From assembly GCF_000703045.1 (NCBI RefSeq), contig NZ_JNLJ01000005.1:473023-537022 (forward strand): a stretch of DNA of 64,000 bases, written 5' to 3'. Below the pieces are notes generated by a model, which did not search any database, was not told the DNA's origin, and saw only the letters and a program-made list of their open reading frames with translations. Origin of the DNA: Persephonella sp. IF05-L8 (GTDB lineage: Bacteria; Aquificota; Aquificia; Aquificales; Hydrogenothermaceae). Made by a program: the position numbers and the translations under genes. This document shows positions 1 to 8,390 of the stretch, piece by piece; position 1 is the stretch's first letter; each line of letters opens with the position of its first letter.

Positions 1-292
1 CTGTTTTTTTTATCACAGAAAGGCCTATTTCACCTACAACCTCTTCTGAGTATTCCTGCTCCTGATGAAAGTTTATTGCATAACCTGCAACTGAATACAG
101 ATAAAAACCAAGATAATGTTTTTTGTTCAGAGAGCCGTCCTCTGCTGCTGTTGTTCTAAATACCGGAGATGGTTCATAAGAATTCCATTTTGAAAAAACT
201 TCTTCTTTTGTTATTTCATCAGAAAGTGTTATTGCAAGCTGGGATAATTCCTGTTTTAAACGGTAAGTTTTATTTAAAAGTTCGGGTCTCAA
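1..292 (-). CDS. nurA: NurA-like 5'-3' nuclease, N-terminal part (gene runs off the left edge)
   Basis: About 97 codons of a minus-strand gene are present; the rest lies beyond base 1. The start is a TTG at 292-290, chosen because an AGAGGGG ribosome-binding site lies 6 bases upstream and an in-frame TAA lies just above it. The peptide contains AAEDGS at about residues 49-54 followed by a hydrophobic strand (LGFYLYSVAGYAI). This matches the acidic DGS start of the NurA nuclease fold, where the aspartate binds metal. NurA works with the HerA hexameric ATPase in DNA end resection in archaea and some bacteria, and a HerA-type ATPase lies four genes upstream in the same direction. The assignment rests on one motif plus context, so it is moderate. 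Confidence 0.55.
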   Translation of the reverse strand, partial: MRPELLNKTYRLKQELSQLAITLSDEITKEEVFSKWNSYEPSPVFRTTAAEDGSLNKKHYLGFYLYSVAGYAINFHQEQEYSEEVVGEIGLSVIKKT

Positions 293-316
293 GTGTATCC
301 CCTCTTTTTGAGGATA

Positions 317-760
317 TTATACATCAATCGGGTCATCTCTGTGAGGAACCCAGACCTCACGGAAAAACTTTTGTTCGTTTTTTAGATAATCCTCAGGGAC
401 TTTTTTGATTATATTTTCTGCCCATTGTTCTATTTTTTTGCCTCCTTCTTCTCCAAAACGCCAAAAAATATTCTTTTTGTATTCTTCAGGGGTTTCCACT
501 TTTCCTGCCACATAAGGCCAGCCGTTATAGGCAGCAAGTTTAAATGTTTTAAATGTTTCCCAGTCCAGCTGTTCCTCTTTTTTCTTCCTTTTTTCTTCTT
601 CTTCGTGGTATCTCCTTTCTGAATGGGCAAGTCTTTTGAATATGGCATATTTCAGGGCTTCTGCTATTCCTATGGCTTCTGCAAGGTCTTCAGGGTATCC
701 AAGTCTTAATGCTCGGTATTTTTGTAGGGCAGCCATTTTAGGAAATCTGTTCACCAGCAT
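317..760 (-). CDS. conserved-looking hypothetical protein, 147 aa
   Basis: I do not recognise this family. The protein is soluble, helical and rich in Lys/Glu, with an extremely charged run (EEEEKRKKKEE) near residues 53-63 and an aromatic C-terminal half. No signal peptide, membrane span or catalytic motif is evident. It starts directly at the end of the preceding membrane-anchored gene, and the nurA-like gene begins 24 bases after its stop, so it is almost certainly co-transcribed with obgE and the NurA-like gene. The co-directional operon is the only functional hint. Confidence 0.75.
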   Translation of the reverse strand: MLVNRFPKMAALQKYRALRLGYPEDLAEAIGIAEALKYAIFKRLAHSERRYHEEEEKRKKKEEQLDWETFKTFKLAAYNGWPYVAGKVETPEEYKKNIFWRFGEEGGKKIEQWAENIIKKVPEDYLKNEQKFFREVWVPHRDDPIDV

Positions 761-1672
761 TTATCTCTCCTGATATTTGACTTTTATATCAAAGAATTTA
801 CCTAAATAGCTGAATAAGTCATCAGGTTTATTAGCTACCATCATAAGCACCATCATATCCTGAAATGCCACATCATTTTTTGCTTTTATGTTTATGGTTA
901 TTTTACCTTTTCCATTTTTTATTATGAAAATAAATCCTTTTATCAGCTCTTTTTCCACAGGATTTGTGGCTTTAGCAAGCTCTTTTTGTAGGTCAGAAAG
1001 GATTTTTGATTTTATTTCCTCAGGGGATTTATGCTCCCTTTTTGCCATATCCTCAATCAGCTGTTGTGTAGCCCCTCTGTCTACATACTCAATACTCAAA
1101 AACTGAGGCTTTATCTGGAGTAATTTGCTAAAAAGCATCATATAATCTGCAGGATTTGACTGTTTATCATAATCATAGTTAAAGATAATCGGGTCAACAT
1201 CTTTTAGGCTGAATGAAAATTTCAGATGGAACTTGTCGTTGTAAATTTCAGTATATTTCAGGTGGTAGATTTTTTTATCAGATTGATAAATATAGGATTG
1301 TTTCAGGTTAAGATTTATATGAAAATCCTTTGAACTGGCCTCAAAATCTTTAACCTCTGCAGTCAGTTTTATTGGGAATTTAAAATCTTTGTTCTCTCCA
1401 AAATCATAAACTTTTATCTCTTTTATCTTTCCTGTGTATCCCTTTTCAGGATAATCCTTTATGGTGATATTTTTTAAAATGGCTGTGTTTGTTATCGGCT
1501 CAAAATCGTATTCACCTATTGTTATTTTTTCTTTCAGTTCATCCTGTGAAAGTATTTTATCAACCGTTTCTTTAACCTTTTGAACCCCTGTCCATTTTGC
1601 ATAAAGATATGTTCCGGATATTCCCAGTAGGATTAAAACAACTGCTCCGATTGCTATCAGTTTTTTGTTCAT
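761..1672 (-). CDS. membrane-anchored hypothetical protein, 303 aa
   Basis: Residues 4-26 form one strongly hydrophobic helix after a two-lysine N-terminus, so the protein is probably anchored in the inner membrane with its remaining ~275 residues outside. The exported part alternates short beta-like stretches (KITIGEYDFEPITNTAILKNITI) with charged helices, a pattern seen in DUF945 or AsmA-like periplasmic proteins, but I cannot place it in either. Its ATG overlaps the obgE stop codon by four bases, which indicates translational coupling. No lipobox cysteine is present. Function unknown. Confidence 0.7.
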   Translation of the reverse strand: MNKKLIAIGAVVLILLGISGTYLYAKWTGVQKVKETVDKILSQDELKEKITIGEYDFEPITNTAILKNITIKDYPEKGYTGKIKEIKVYDFGENKDFKFPIKLTAEVKDFEASSKDFHINLNLKQSYIYQSDKKIYHLKYTEIYNDKFHLKFSFSLKDVDPIIFNYDYDKQSNPADYMMLFSKLLQIKPQFLSIEYVDRGATQQLIEDMAKREHKSPEEIKSKILSDLQKELAKATNPVEKELIKGFIFIIKNGKGKITINIKAKNDVAFQDMMVLMMVANKPDDLFSYLGKFFDIKVKYQER

Positions 1673-2685
1673 CCCCTCTCTCCCGTAATTTTTTCATAAA
1701 GTTTTGAGATTTCTTCTTTTAGTTTATCAACTCCTTCAAGGGTTGCAAGGGAAACAGGAACAAATGTGTACCCTTTTTCTTCAAAATATCTTTTTAGCCT
1801 GTCTATTTCTGTTTTGTCTGACAGGATATCTATTTTGTTTCCTACAACAATCTGTGGTTTTTCAAGTAGCTGTGGGGAGAACTTTTCCATTTCTTTGTTT
1901 ATTACTTCAAAAGCCTCTTCAGGCTCCCTTTCCCTGTAATCTGATATATCAATCATATGAATTAGAGCCTTTGTCCTTTCTATATGTCTTAAAAACTCAT
2001 GTCCAAGACCGTGTCCTTCTGCTGCTCCTTCTATAAGTCCGGGGATATCGGCTATAACAACATTCTTTCCATAATCCAGTTTTAAAACACCTAAGACTGG
2101 AGCAAGGGTTGTAAATGGATAATCTGCTATCTTTGGTCTTGCATTGGATAAAACAGATATAAGGGTTGATTTTCCAGCATTTGGAAATCCTACTATACCA
2201 ATATCAGCAATCAGCTTAAGCTCAAGCTCTATCCATTTTTCCTCCCCAGGCTGCCCTTCTTCTGCGTAATCAGGGGACTGGTTTGTTGAGGTTTTAAATG
2301 CGGCATTTCCTTTACCACCTTTTCCTCCTTTTGCTACGACAACTGTCTGACCATTTTTTGTAAGGTCTGCTATTATCTCTCCTGTTTCTGCATCTTTTAC
2401 AACTGTTCCGACAGGAACTTTTATTATAAGGTCTTCCCCATTTTTTCCATGTTTATTACTTCCTGAACCGTGTTGCCCCTTTTGTGCTTTGTAATGCCTT
2501 TTATGTTTAAAATCCAGTAGTGTTGTCAGTCTATCATCAGCCTGTAGTATCACATCTCCACCTTTTCCGCCATTACCACCTGCAGGGCCCCCTAAAGGAA
2601 CAAACTTCTCCCTGCGGAAAGCAACACAGCCATTTCCACCATCTCCACCTTTTACATAAATCTTGGCTTTATCTACAAACTTCAT
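1669..2685 (-). CDS. obgE: GTPase Obg/CgtA, ribosome assembly
   Basis: Obg is an essential GTPase that associates with the 50S subunit and couples ribosome maturation to nucleotide status. Residues 1-157 form the glycine-rich Obg domain (GGDGGNGC, GGPAGGNGGKGG). The G domain follows with GFPNAGKS (G1, about residue 165), DIPGLIEGA (G3) and VGNKID (G4). The 338 residues match the family minus its optional C-terminal extension. GAGGGAG upstream supports the ATG start. It is preceded on the same strand by the HerA-like gene and rpmB; pairing of a ribosomal protein gene with obg is common in bacteria, where L21/L27 are the usual neighbours rather than L28. Confidence 0.97.
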   Translation of the reverse strand: MKFVDKAKIYVKGGDGGNGCVAFRREKFVPLGGPAGGNGGKGGDVILQADDRLTTLLDFKHKRHYKAQKGQHGSGSNKHGKNGEDLIIKVPVGTVVKDAETGEIIADLTKNGQTVVVAKGGKGGKGNAAFKTSTNQSPDYAEEGQPGEEKWIELELKLIADIGIVGFPNAGKSTLISVLSNARPKIADYPFTTLAPVLGVLKLDYGKNVVIADIPGLIEGAAEGHGLGHEFLRHIERTKALIHMIDISDYREREPEEAFEVINKEMEKFSPQLLEKPQIVVGNKIDILSDKTEIDRLKRYFEEKGYTFVPVSLATLEGVDKLKEEISKLYEKITGERG

Positions 2686-2742
2686 ACTTCTCCCTCTGTC
2701 TTTTTTTGGGAATAATTTATTCCTGCAGCAATTTTTTGCTAA

Positions 2743-4686
2743 TTATCCTAATTTTATCTCGGTTAGAATACCAAAAGGAACGGCAAGCCCTGTGATAAAT
2801 CCTGTTCCCGGTTTTAAAAATGGTAGGATATTAAAAATATCCTCTTTTGAATATTCAAAAAATACAGATACAGCCTCAAGGTCATTTCTGTTAATCAGCT
2901 TGAAAACTGCCTGTGTGTTTAGCTGTGAAAGGACATACTTGCTTATGTTTGCAGGTCTCTGGGTTATTGCAATAAGGCCAAGGTCAAACTTTCTTCCCTC
3001 TGTAGCGATTTTCCTTGCCATTACATAAGAAATATTTGAAGAGCCTGCCTGAATTTCCCCAAATCCTTTTTCTGGGGCAAAGTTCTGGGCTTCTTCCAGA
3101 ATAACAACACGCTTTTTATCGTCTGATTTTGCCTTTCTGAATATCTCTTTCATCACAAGACCGGCTATATTTACCCTTGTTGTAGGATTTTCTATTTTTT
3201 CAAAATCAAAGATAATAAAGTTTTTATTGCTGTTAATTGCTTCAAATAATTCCTGTGTAAGATTTGTATGGTATCTAAGGGCTTCTTCAGGGTAATCTCT
3301 CTTTAGCATATCCAGAAAAGTCAAAAGCTCAGACCTGAGTTCTCCTTTTAGCTCTGTCATGTCTACTGCATTTAGTATCGCATCCTCAAGGGAAATTTCT
3401 CTAAAACCAATTATCTGGAGGTCAGGCTTAAGGAGTTTTCTGAAATATGCAGCTACCTTTTTTTCTTCATAAGATTTTTCCTGAAAGTTTATTCCGTATT
3501 CTTTAAACAGATTTTTTATATCATCAAAATTAACAGGATAAAGTATATCCGGAATTTCTAAGATATGGGGATTTTTAACTGATTTTTTATATTCACCGTA
3601 TAGGTCTATTATAAATGTCTGGATATCTGAGTATTCCATATTTTCCAGCACCCTCCGAACAAATGTTGTTTTTCCTGAACCTGTAGTTCCCAGCACAGCC
3701 ATATGCATGGTGTATATCTTTTCCATATCAATAAAGGCATTAAGGGATGTATTAAACAGTTTTCCAAATTTTACAGGCTTGCCCATCTGGTATCCTGCAT
3801 GGTTTATCTGCATAATGTCTTCTATCTCTTTTTCATCATGAAGGGTGTAAATCAATGAACCGGCCTGGGGCGGTGTCATAGGGGTTTTTAAAATACTTTC
3901 TTTCTCTCTGATTTTTTCAGGATTAAATTCTGCAAGTATCTCTATCTGGGCTATGCGTAGGTTTTGATTTTTCTCATTTAAATAGGCAAACAGCAGAGCT
4001 TTTCTGAAAAGTTCATCCTTCTGTTCCAAAACAGCTTCTATTTTCTGGGTTTCTGACAGCATTGAACGGGATGCAAAATTATAAAATGTTGAGAACAAAG
4101 AACTGTTTAATTCTTTGATAACAGCTATTCTTCCCAGTAAAAAAGCTGTTTCGGAGGTTGGGATTTTTATGTATGTTTGCTGGGGAAGTTCCTCAAACAA
4201 AAATGCTTCAACATTTATTGAACTAAGGCTGTTAAGAACAATGCCGGCTATATTCTCAAACAGGTTTATGGATTTTTTCTTAATTTCTTCAAACTGCTGA
4301 AGTAATTCTTTTATCTCCTGTTTACTTTCAATTAAAACTGCCGTCTCTATATTTCCATCTTCATAAAGACCTGATTTTGTGATATTTGCAGAGCCTATAA
4401 CGGCTTTTTGATTATCTATAATTACAAATTTTGAGTGTATGTCTGGATTTAAATAAACTTTGCCGCCGATAGATTTCATCTTTTTAAGAATATCTATATC
4501 TGTTATTGCAAAATCCTCAAGTTCAGAACCTCGGATTATCAGTTGAATATCTATATTTTTATCATCTAAAAGTGTTGTTAAAACTTCGGATTTTATCCAG
4601 GGTGATGATATTTTTACCTCTTTCTGCGCTGAGGAAAAAAGCTGCTTTAAAACAGGATATATCTCTTCTTTTTTTAGTATTTTCAT
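2743..4686 (-). CDS. PLD nuclease-HerA ATPase fusion protein
   Basis: A 647-residue two-part protein. Residues 1-115 are a phospholipase-D-type nuclease domain with one HxK motif (H84, K86, D91, then GSAN 98-101). Residues ~170-300 resemble the HAS-barrel and linker of HerA (LLGRIAVIKEL, TPPQAGSLIY). The ATPase has a Walker A GTTGSGKT at 333-340, a Walker B VVILEEAQ near 515 and a conserved polar stretch ITQRPANIS. HerA forms a hexameric DNA translocase that drives the NurA nuclease. Here the nuclease is fused, and a NurA-like gene also lies downstream. A single HKD motif per chain implies active-site formation by pairing of subunits. Role (repair or defence) is inference; its place between rpmB and obgE argues for housekeeping. 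Confidence 0.88.
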   Translation of the reverse strand: MKILKKEEIYPVLKQLFSSAQKEVKISSPWIKSEVLTTLLDDKNIDIQLIIRGSELEDFAITDIDILKKMKSIGGKVYLNPDIHSKFVIIDNQKAVIGSANITKSGLYEDGNIETAVLIESKQEIKELLQQFEEIKKKSINLFENIAGIVLNSLSSINVEAFLFEELPQQTYIKIPTSETAFLLGRIAVIKELNSSLFSTFYNFASRSMLSETQKIEAVLEQKDELFRKALLFAYLNEKNQNLRIAQIEILAEFNPEKIREKESILKTPMTPPQAGSLIYTLHDEKEIEDIMQINHAGYQMGKPVKFGKLFNTSLNAFIDMEKIYTMHMAVLGTTGSGKTTFVRRVLENMEYSDIQTFIIDLYGEYKKSVKNPHILEIPDILYPVNFDDIKNLFKEYGINFQEKSYEEKKVAAYFRKLLKPDLQIIGFREISLEDAILNAVDMTELKGELRSELLTFLDMLKRDYPEEALRYHTNLTQELFEAINSNKNFIIFDFEKIENPTTRVNIAGLVMKEIFRKAKSDDKKRVVILEEAQNFAPEKGFGEIQAGSSNISYVMARKIATEGRKFDLGLIAITQRPANISKYVLSQLNTQAVFKLINRNDLEAVSVFFEYSKEDIFNILPFLKPGTGFITGLAVPFGILTEIKLG

Positions 4687-4716
4687 ATTATTCCTGAATG
4701 GTTTTTAAGATAAATA

Positions 4717-4750
4717 TGAAGGGAAAGGGGGAGAAAGGCAAGGAGAGAAA
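4717..4750. other. polypurine tract
   Basis: The plus strand here is a 34-base run of purines broken by a single C, lying between the herA start and the rpmB terminator. It could form a triplex or simply be the pyrimidine tail after the rpmB hairpin on the transcribed strand. No gene is present. Confidence 0.5.
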
Positions 4751-4777
4751 GGTCAGACAGGAAGACCTTATCTGACC
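4751..4777 (-). terminator. hairpin overlapping the rpmB stop codon
   Basis: GGTCAGA (4751-4757) pairs with TCTGACC (4771-4777), enclosing the rpmB stop in the loop. On the transcribed strand it is followed by pyrimidine-rich sequence (TTTCTCTCC) rather than a clean T-run, so it may attenuate rather than stop transcription into the herA-obgE operon. Confidence 0.5.
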
Positions 4778-4962
4778 GCTTTTTTAACTTTGCCTGCTTT
4801 CAGGCATTTTGCACATACATATATTCTTTTTGTAGAACCGTCTGGCATAACAGCTCTAACTCTTTGAAGATTAGGTCTCCATACTCTTTTAGACGTTGTT
4901 GCAGAGTGTGCAACTCTGTTTCCATGTGCAGTTTTCTTTCCGCATATTTGACAGACTGCCAT
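4768..4962 (-). CDS. rpmB: 50S ribosomal protein L28
   Basis: 64 residues with the L28 signature GNRVAHSATTSKRVWRPNLQ at about residues 15-34 and a basic C-terminus. Two CxxC pairs (CQIC near residue 4, CAKC near residue 52) make this a zinc-binding (C+) version. It sits in the large ribosomal subunit near the E site. GGAGGAAG upstream supports the ATG. A TGCTAAAAT extended -10-like element lies at about 4997-5005 on the minus strand, so it may have its own promoter inside the 49-base gap after the FAD-oxidase gene. Confidence 0.97.
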   Translation of the reverse strand: MAVCQICGKKTAHGNRVAHSATTSKRVWRPNLQRVRAVMPDGSTKRIYVCAKCLKAGKVKKAVR

Positions 4963-5011
4963 TTTCTTCCTCCACAGGTTAATTAACGAAAAAGATATTT
5001 TAGCATATTTA

Positions 5012-6418
5012 TTAATCTATATCCATTTTTCCTGGATTAATTAAATCTTTAGGGTCAAATACTTTTTTAATTCCTCTCATTATTTCAAGCTCTTTGGGTC
5101 TAAACTGCTTTTTCATAAATGGGGCTTTAGTTATGCCTACCCCGTGTTCACCTGTTATTGAACCACCATAGGAAAGTGCCAGTTCAAAAACTTCTTCCAC
5201 TGCTTTTTCTGTTCTTTTAAGCTCATCTTCATCTCTTCCATCTATCATAAAGTTTGCATGGACGTTTCCATCTCCGATATGTCCAAAGTTAACCATTTTC
5301 AGATTATATTTTTTACCTATTTCCCTCAGTCTTGGCAGGGCTTCTGGCAGATAGCTTCTTGGAAATACTATATCTTCATTAATTTTAACTCTTCCCAGTT
5401 TTGAGACTGCAGGGGATAGTGCTCTCCTTGCTTCCCATAGCTTTTCTGCCTCTTTTGCTGTCTTTGCAATCTGGACTTTTGCTCCGTTTTGCTCACATAT
5501 TCTTGCAACCTCAACAATCTGGTCATCTATAGCTTTTGGATGTCCATCAACTTCAATCAGAAGCAGCACTTCCGCATCCCTTGGGAGACCAAAATGGCCA
5601 AAATCCTCAACAGCATTTATTGCCAGTTTATCCATAAATTCCAGTGCAGAAGGCTGTATTCCTGCTTTGAATATATCTTTTACTGTTTTTCCCACAGCAG
5701 CTATATCTGAGAATATTGCCATCACCGTTTTTGCCGCCTGTGGTTTTGGTATAAGTTTAACTGTGATTTCTGTAAATAATCCCAGTGTTCCTTCGCTACC
5801 TATAAAAAGTCTTGTTATGTCATATCCTGCAACATCTTTGAGTGTTGGCCTGCCTGTATGGATAATCTCTCCTGTATGAATAACAGTATTAAGCTCCATT
5901 ATATATTCTCTGGTCACTCCGTATTTTACACATCTGGGACCACCTGCGTTTTCAGCTACATTTCCACCGAGGGTGCAGTATTTGTAACTTGCAGGGTCTG
6001 GTGGATAGAATAAGCCGACCTTTTCAACAGCTTTCTGGAGCCTGTATGTTATAACCCCCGGCTGAACCCGTGCTATAGCGTTATCTTCATCTATTTCCAG
6101 AATTTTATCCATTTTTTCAAATGAAACCACAACGCCACCTTTCACCGGTAGTGCTCCACCTGTATATCCTGAACCGGCTCCCCTTGGAGTAACAGGAATA
6201 CCTTCCTCATAGCATATCTGGACTATTTTCTGAACCTGTTCCTGATTTTCCGGAATTGCAACAAGGTCAGGAAGCATTTTTATTCTGGTTGCATCATAAG
6301 AATACAGCAGTCTGTCCATATCATCATCAAGACAGTTTTCAGCTCCTAAAATCTCTCTAAGCGCTTTTTTAACTCTATCTGGAACTTTTATTACTTCCCT
6401 TTGTTTTGCTTCAAACAT
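5012..6418 (-). CDS. glcD: FAD-binding oxidase/dehydrogenase, GlcD family (glycolate/D-lactate type)
   Basis: 468 residues of the vanillyl-alcohol-oxidase flavoprotein fold. The PCMH-type FAD domain carries VTPRGAGSGYTGGALP near residues 75-90 and GGNVAENAGGPRCVKYG near 150. The C-terminal half has the family motif NFGHIGDGNVHANFM and SGGSITGEHGVG near residue 420. Members oxidise 2-hydroxyacids (glycolate, D-lactate, D-2-hydroxyglutarate) and pass electrons to a partner. The usual partners glcE and the iron-sulfur glcF are not adjacent, so substrate and acceptor are unclear. AGGAG lies 7 bases upstream of the ATG. Confidence 0.88.
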   Translation of the reverse strand: MFEAKQREVIKVPDRVKKALREILGAENCLDDDMDRLLYSYDATRIKMLPDLVAIPENQEQVQKIVQICYEEGIPVTPRGAGSGYTGGALPVKGGVVVSFEKMDKILEIDEDNAIARVQPGVITYRLQKAVEKVGLFYPPDPASYKYCTLGGNVAENAGGPRCVKYGVTREYIMELNTVIHTGEIIHTGRPTLKDVAGYDITRLFIGSEGTLGLFTEITVKLIPKPQAAKTVMAIFSDIAAVGKTVKDIFKAGIQPSALEFMDKLAINAVEDFGHFGLPRDAEVLLLIEVDGHPKAIDDQIVEVARICEQNGAKVQIAKTAKEAEKLWEARRALSPAVSKLGRVKINEDIVFPRSYLPEALPRLREIGKKYNLKMVNFGHIGDGNVHANFMIDGRDEDELKRTEKAVEEVFELALSYGGSITGEHGVGITKAPFMKKQFRPKELEIMRGIKKVFDPKDLINPGKMDID

Positions 6419-6575
6419 TTTTCACTCCTGTTTAAAAAAATTTGTTAATAAATATTATCAATTTAAGCTATTTCTGGAAATGACAATCATCACAGGTAGA
6501 TTTATGTCATAAAAATATCTGTACATATTGATATTATATTATTTAAATAAGTAAAAACATTTAGGAGGAAAAAAG

Positions 6576-6926
6576 TTGTTTTTAGACAGAGACACATACC
6601 AAAAAATTCATATCTCAGTGCAGGAGCTTAAAGAAAAAATTGATAAGGGAGAGGATTTTATTCTACTTGATGTGAGGGAACCTCAGGAGTATAACTTTTC
6701 CAGAATTAAAGAAAAAGAAGCTATGCTTGTTCCTTTAATGAAATTACCTTCTGTTATAAATCAGCTTCCTAAAGACAAGCCTATTTATGTTTTATGCAGA
6801 AGTGGTAATAGAAGCCTTCAGGCTACTTTATGGCTTATGGAACATGGATTTGATAATGTAAAAAACGTTGAAGGTGGAATTCTTGCCTGGAGTGATTATA
6901 TAGACCCAACAGTTAGAAAATATTAA
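6576..6926 (+). CDS. single-domain rhodanese (sulfurtransferase)
   Basis: 116 residues with one rhodanese domain: LLDVREPQEY at about 30-39 and the active loop CRSGNRS with catalytic Cys74, ending in GGILAWSDYI. Such proteins carry a persulfide and transfer sulfane sulfur, fitting a sulfur-metabolising chemolithotroph. The start is a TTG at 6576, supported by a strong AGGAGG at 6563-6568. The gene is monocistronic: nothing on the same strand lies within 3 kb downstream, and a strong hairpin follows the stop. No signal peptide, so cytoplasmic. The exact sulfur donor and acceptor cannot be told from sequence. Confidence 0.92.
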   Translation: MFLDRDTYQKIHISVQELKEKIDKGEDFILLDVREPQEYNFSRIKEKEAMLVPLMKLPSVINQLPKDKPIYVLCRSGNRSLQATLWLMEHGFDNVKNVEGGILAWSDYIDPTVRKY

Positions 6927-6933
6927 AAGGAAA

Positions 6934-6956
6934 GCCTCCTTTAAGGAGGCTTTTTT
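6934..6956. terminator. bidirectional intrinsic terminator between the rhodanese gene and nadA
   Basis: GCCTCCT (6934-6940) pairs with AGGAGGC (6944-6950) around a 3-base loop, flanked by TTTTTT on one side and AAAA on the other, so it can serve both converging genes. Confidence 0.85.
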
Positions 6957-7899
6957 ACACTATTGAAAGCATTCGCTCAAGTGGTTTTCTGGCTTTTTCT
7001 ATAATATCTGGTGGTAAGACAATTTCATTAGTTTCGTTTTCTAAGACATCAGCAATTTTATCCAGTGTATTTTTTTTCATATCACAGCAGTGGACTGTTC
7101 CACAGTAGTCTGCATTAACAGGGAATATATAATTCTTATTTGGATTTACCTTTTCAAGCCAGTGTTTCAGTCCTACCTCTGTTCCGATAATAACATTCTG
7201 GGCATCGCAGGTTGTTGCAAATTCAATTATCTGAGATGTGCTACCTACGAAATCAGCAATTTTTACTGTTTCAGTATTACATTCAGGGTGGACTGCTATT
7301 TTTGCATCTGGGTATTTTTCTTTTAAGGCAAGTAGCTGGTCTGGTGTAAGGTTAAAGTGTGGAGGACAGAAACCTTTCCACAGGATAAATTCTTTTTCTG
7401 GAACCTGTTGGGCTATGAAAGAACCTAAAAACTGGTCAGGAACAAATATAATTTTTTTGGTATCTAATTTTTTGACAACTTTGACAGCATTTCTGGAGGT
7501 AACTATCACATCTGCCAGTGTTTTAACATCTGCGTTTGTGTTTACATAGGCAACAACCATAGCATCTGGATGCTCTTCTTTCAGTTTTTTGACACCTTCA
7601 TAAGTTGCCATATCTGCCATCGGACAGCCGCTTTCAGGGTTAGGGTGAAGGACTTTTTTCTCTGGGTTCAGGATTTTTGCAGTTTCAGCCATAAATTTAA
7701 CACCGGCAAAAACTATAATATCTGCATCTGTTTCCTGTGCTCTTCTTGCCAGTTCCAGAGAATCGCCAACTATATCGGCTATATCCTGGATTTCTCCTCT
7801 CTGGTAGTAGTGGGCAAGTATTATCGCATTTTTCTCTTTTCTGAGCCTGTTTATTTTTTCTATTAACTGCTCCTGTCTGTTTTCTACTGCTGCTGCCAT
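6955..7899 (-). CDS. nadA: quinolinate synthase A
   Basis: NadA condenses iminoaspartate with dihydroxyacetone phosphate to quinolinate, the first committed ring of de novo NAD synthesis, using an oxygen-sensitive [4Fe-4S] cluster. The 314-residue protein has AIILAHYYQRGEIQDIAD near residue 25, FAGVKFMAETAKIL near 65, NPESGCPMAD (first cluster Cys), the GFCPPH segment and CGTVHCCDMKKNTL near the C-terminus. AAGGAGGAG precedes the ATG. A perfect 21-bp palindrome touches the ribosome-binding site and is a likely control site. nadB and nadC are not in the window. Confidence 0.96.
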   Translation of the reverse strand: MAAAVENRQEQLIEKINRLRKEKNAIILAHYYQRGEIQDIADIVGDSLELARRAQETDADIIVFAGVKFMAETAKILNPEKKVLHPNPESGCPMADMATYEGVKKLKEEHPDAMVVAYVNTNADVKTLADVIVTSRNAVKVVKKLDTKKIIFVPDQFLGSFIAQQVPEKEFILWKGFCPPHFNLTPDQLLALKEKYPDAKIAVHPECNTETVKIADFVGSTSQIIEFATTCDAQNVIIGTEVGLKHWLEKVNPNKNYIFPVNADYCGTVHCCDMKKNTLDKIADVLENETNEIVLPPDIIEKARKPLERMLSIV

Positions 7900-7911
7900 T
7901 GCTCCTCCTTC

Positions 7912-7932
7912 AAATCAAACATTGTTTGATTT
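7912..7932 (-). promoter_or_regulatory. perfect 21-bp palindrome in the nadA leader
   Basis: AAATCAAACA and TGTTTGATTT are exact complements around one central base. The site starts 12 bases upstream of the nadA start and abuts its Shine-Dalgarno sequence. It may be an operator for an NAD-responsive repressor or, as RNA, a hairpin beside the ribosome-binding site. I recognise no named motif. Confidence 0.6.
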
Positions 7933-8085
7933 TATTAAATGGTAATAAAATATATACAATATGTTTTTATTTTTCAATGAGGGAGGAAAAGATTTGATAT
8001 TTTTTAGAAGAAAAAAATAATAAAATAAATAAAAATATTGTTTTCCACTATTTTTAGAAGAATGCGAGAATATTCAAGGACTTTC

Positions 8086-8322
8086 TCAGAGATTTACACT
8101 TAAATCTTCAAATTCTTTGATTTCTTTTAGATAGTTTTTATCTTTACTTAGCTGTCTTGCAAGTTTTTCCATTTTTTGATGAATTTTTTCTCTTTTTATC
8201 TTTTCTCCATACTCAATAACAGCCTCTCTAATAATCTGAGATTTTGGTTTACCTAATTTTTTGCTAAGGTTTTCTAAATATTCAAAAAACTCTTCTCCTG
8301 TTTTTAAAGTAATTGTTTTCAT
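8086..8322 (-). CDS. ribbon-helix-helix (CopG-type) protein, antitoxin-like
   Basis: 78 residues beginning with a short beta strand (KTITLKTGEEF), then helix-turn-helix LGKPKSQIIREAVIEYG at about 22-38, the classic RHH pattern of CopG/ParD-like DNA-binding proteins and antitoxins. The C-terminal 40 residues are a charged helix, as in toxin-binding tails. No toxin gene lies on either side: 163 bases follow without an ORF and the upstream gene is an unrelated 289-residue protein. It is therefore either a stand-alone regulator or an orphan antitoxin. Confidence 0.75.
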   Translation of the reverse strand: MKTITLKTGEEFFEYLENLSKKLGKPKSQIIREAVIEYGEKIKREKIHQKMEKLARQLSKDKNYLKEIKEFEDLSVNL

Positions 8323-8390
8323 CTTTTTCCTTAAAATTTTAAGTAATTTATTGATTAATATAAACCTTTATGTTTGCCAATGCAAGTTTA

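Noticed and set aside
6481-6515. TGACA...TGTCA half-sites upstream of the rhodanese gene as an operator
   Set aside because: The arms are only five bases and 19 bases apart, which is expected by chance in such sequence.
7900-8085. A toxin gene partner for the RHH protein
   Set aside because: No ORF of suitable size on either strand; only AT-rich sequence and short direct repeats.
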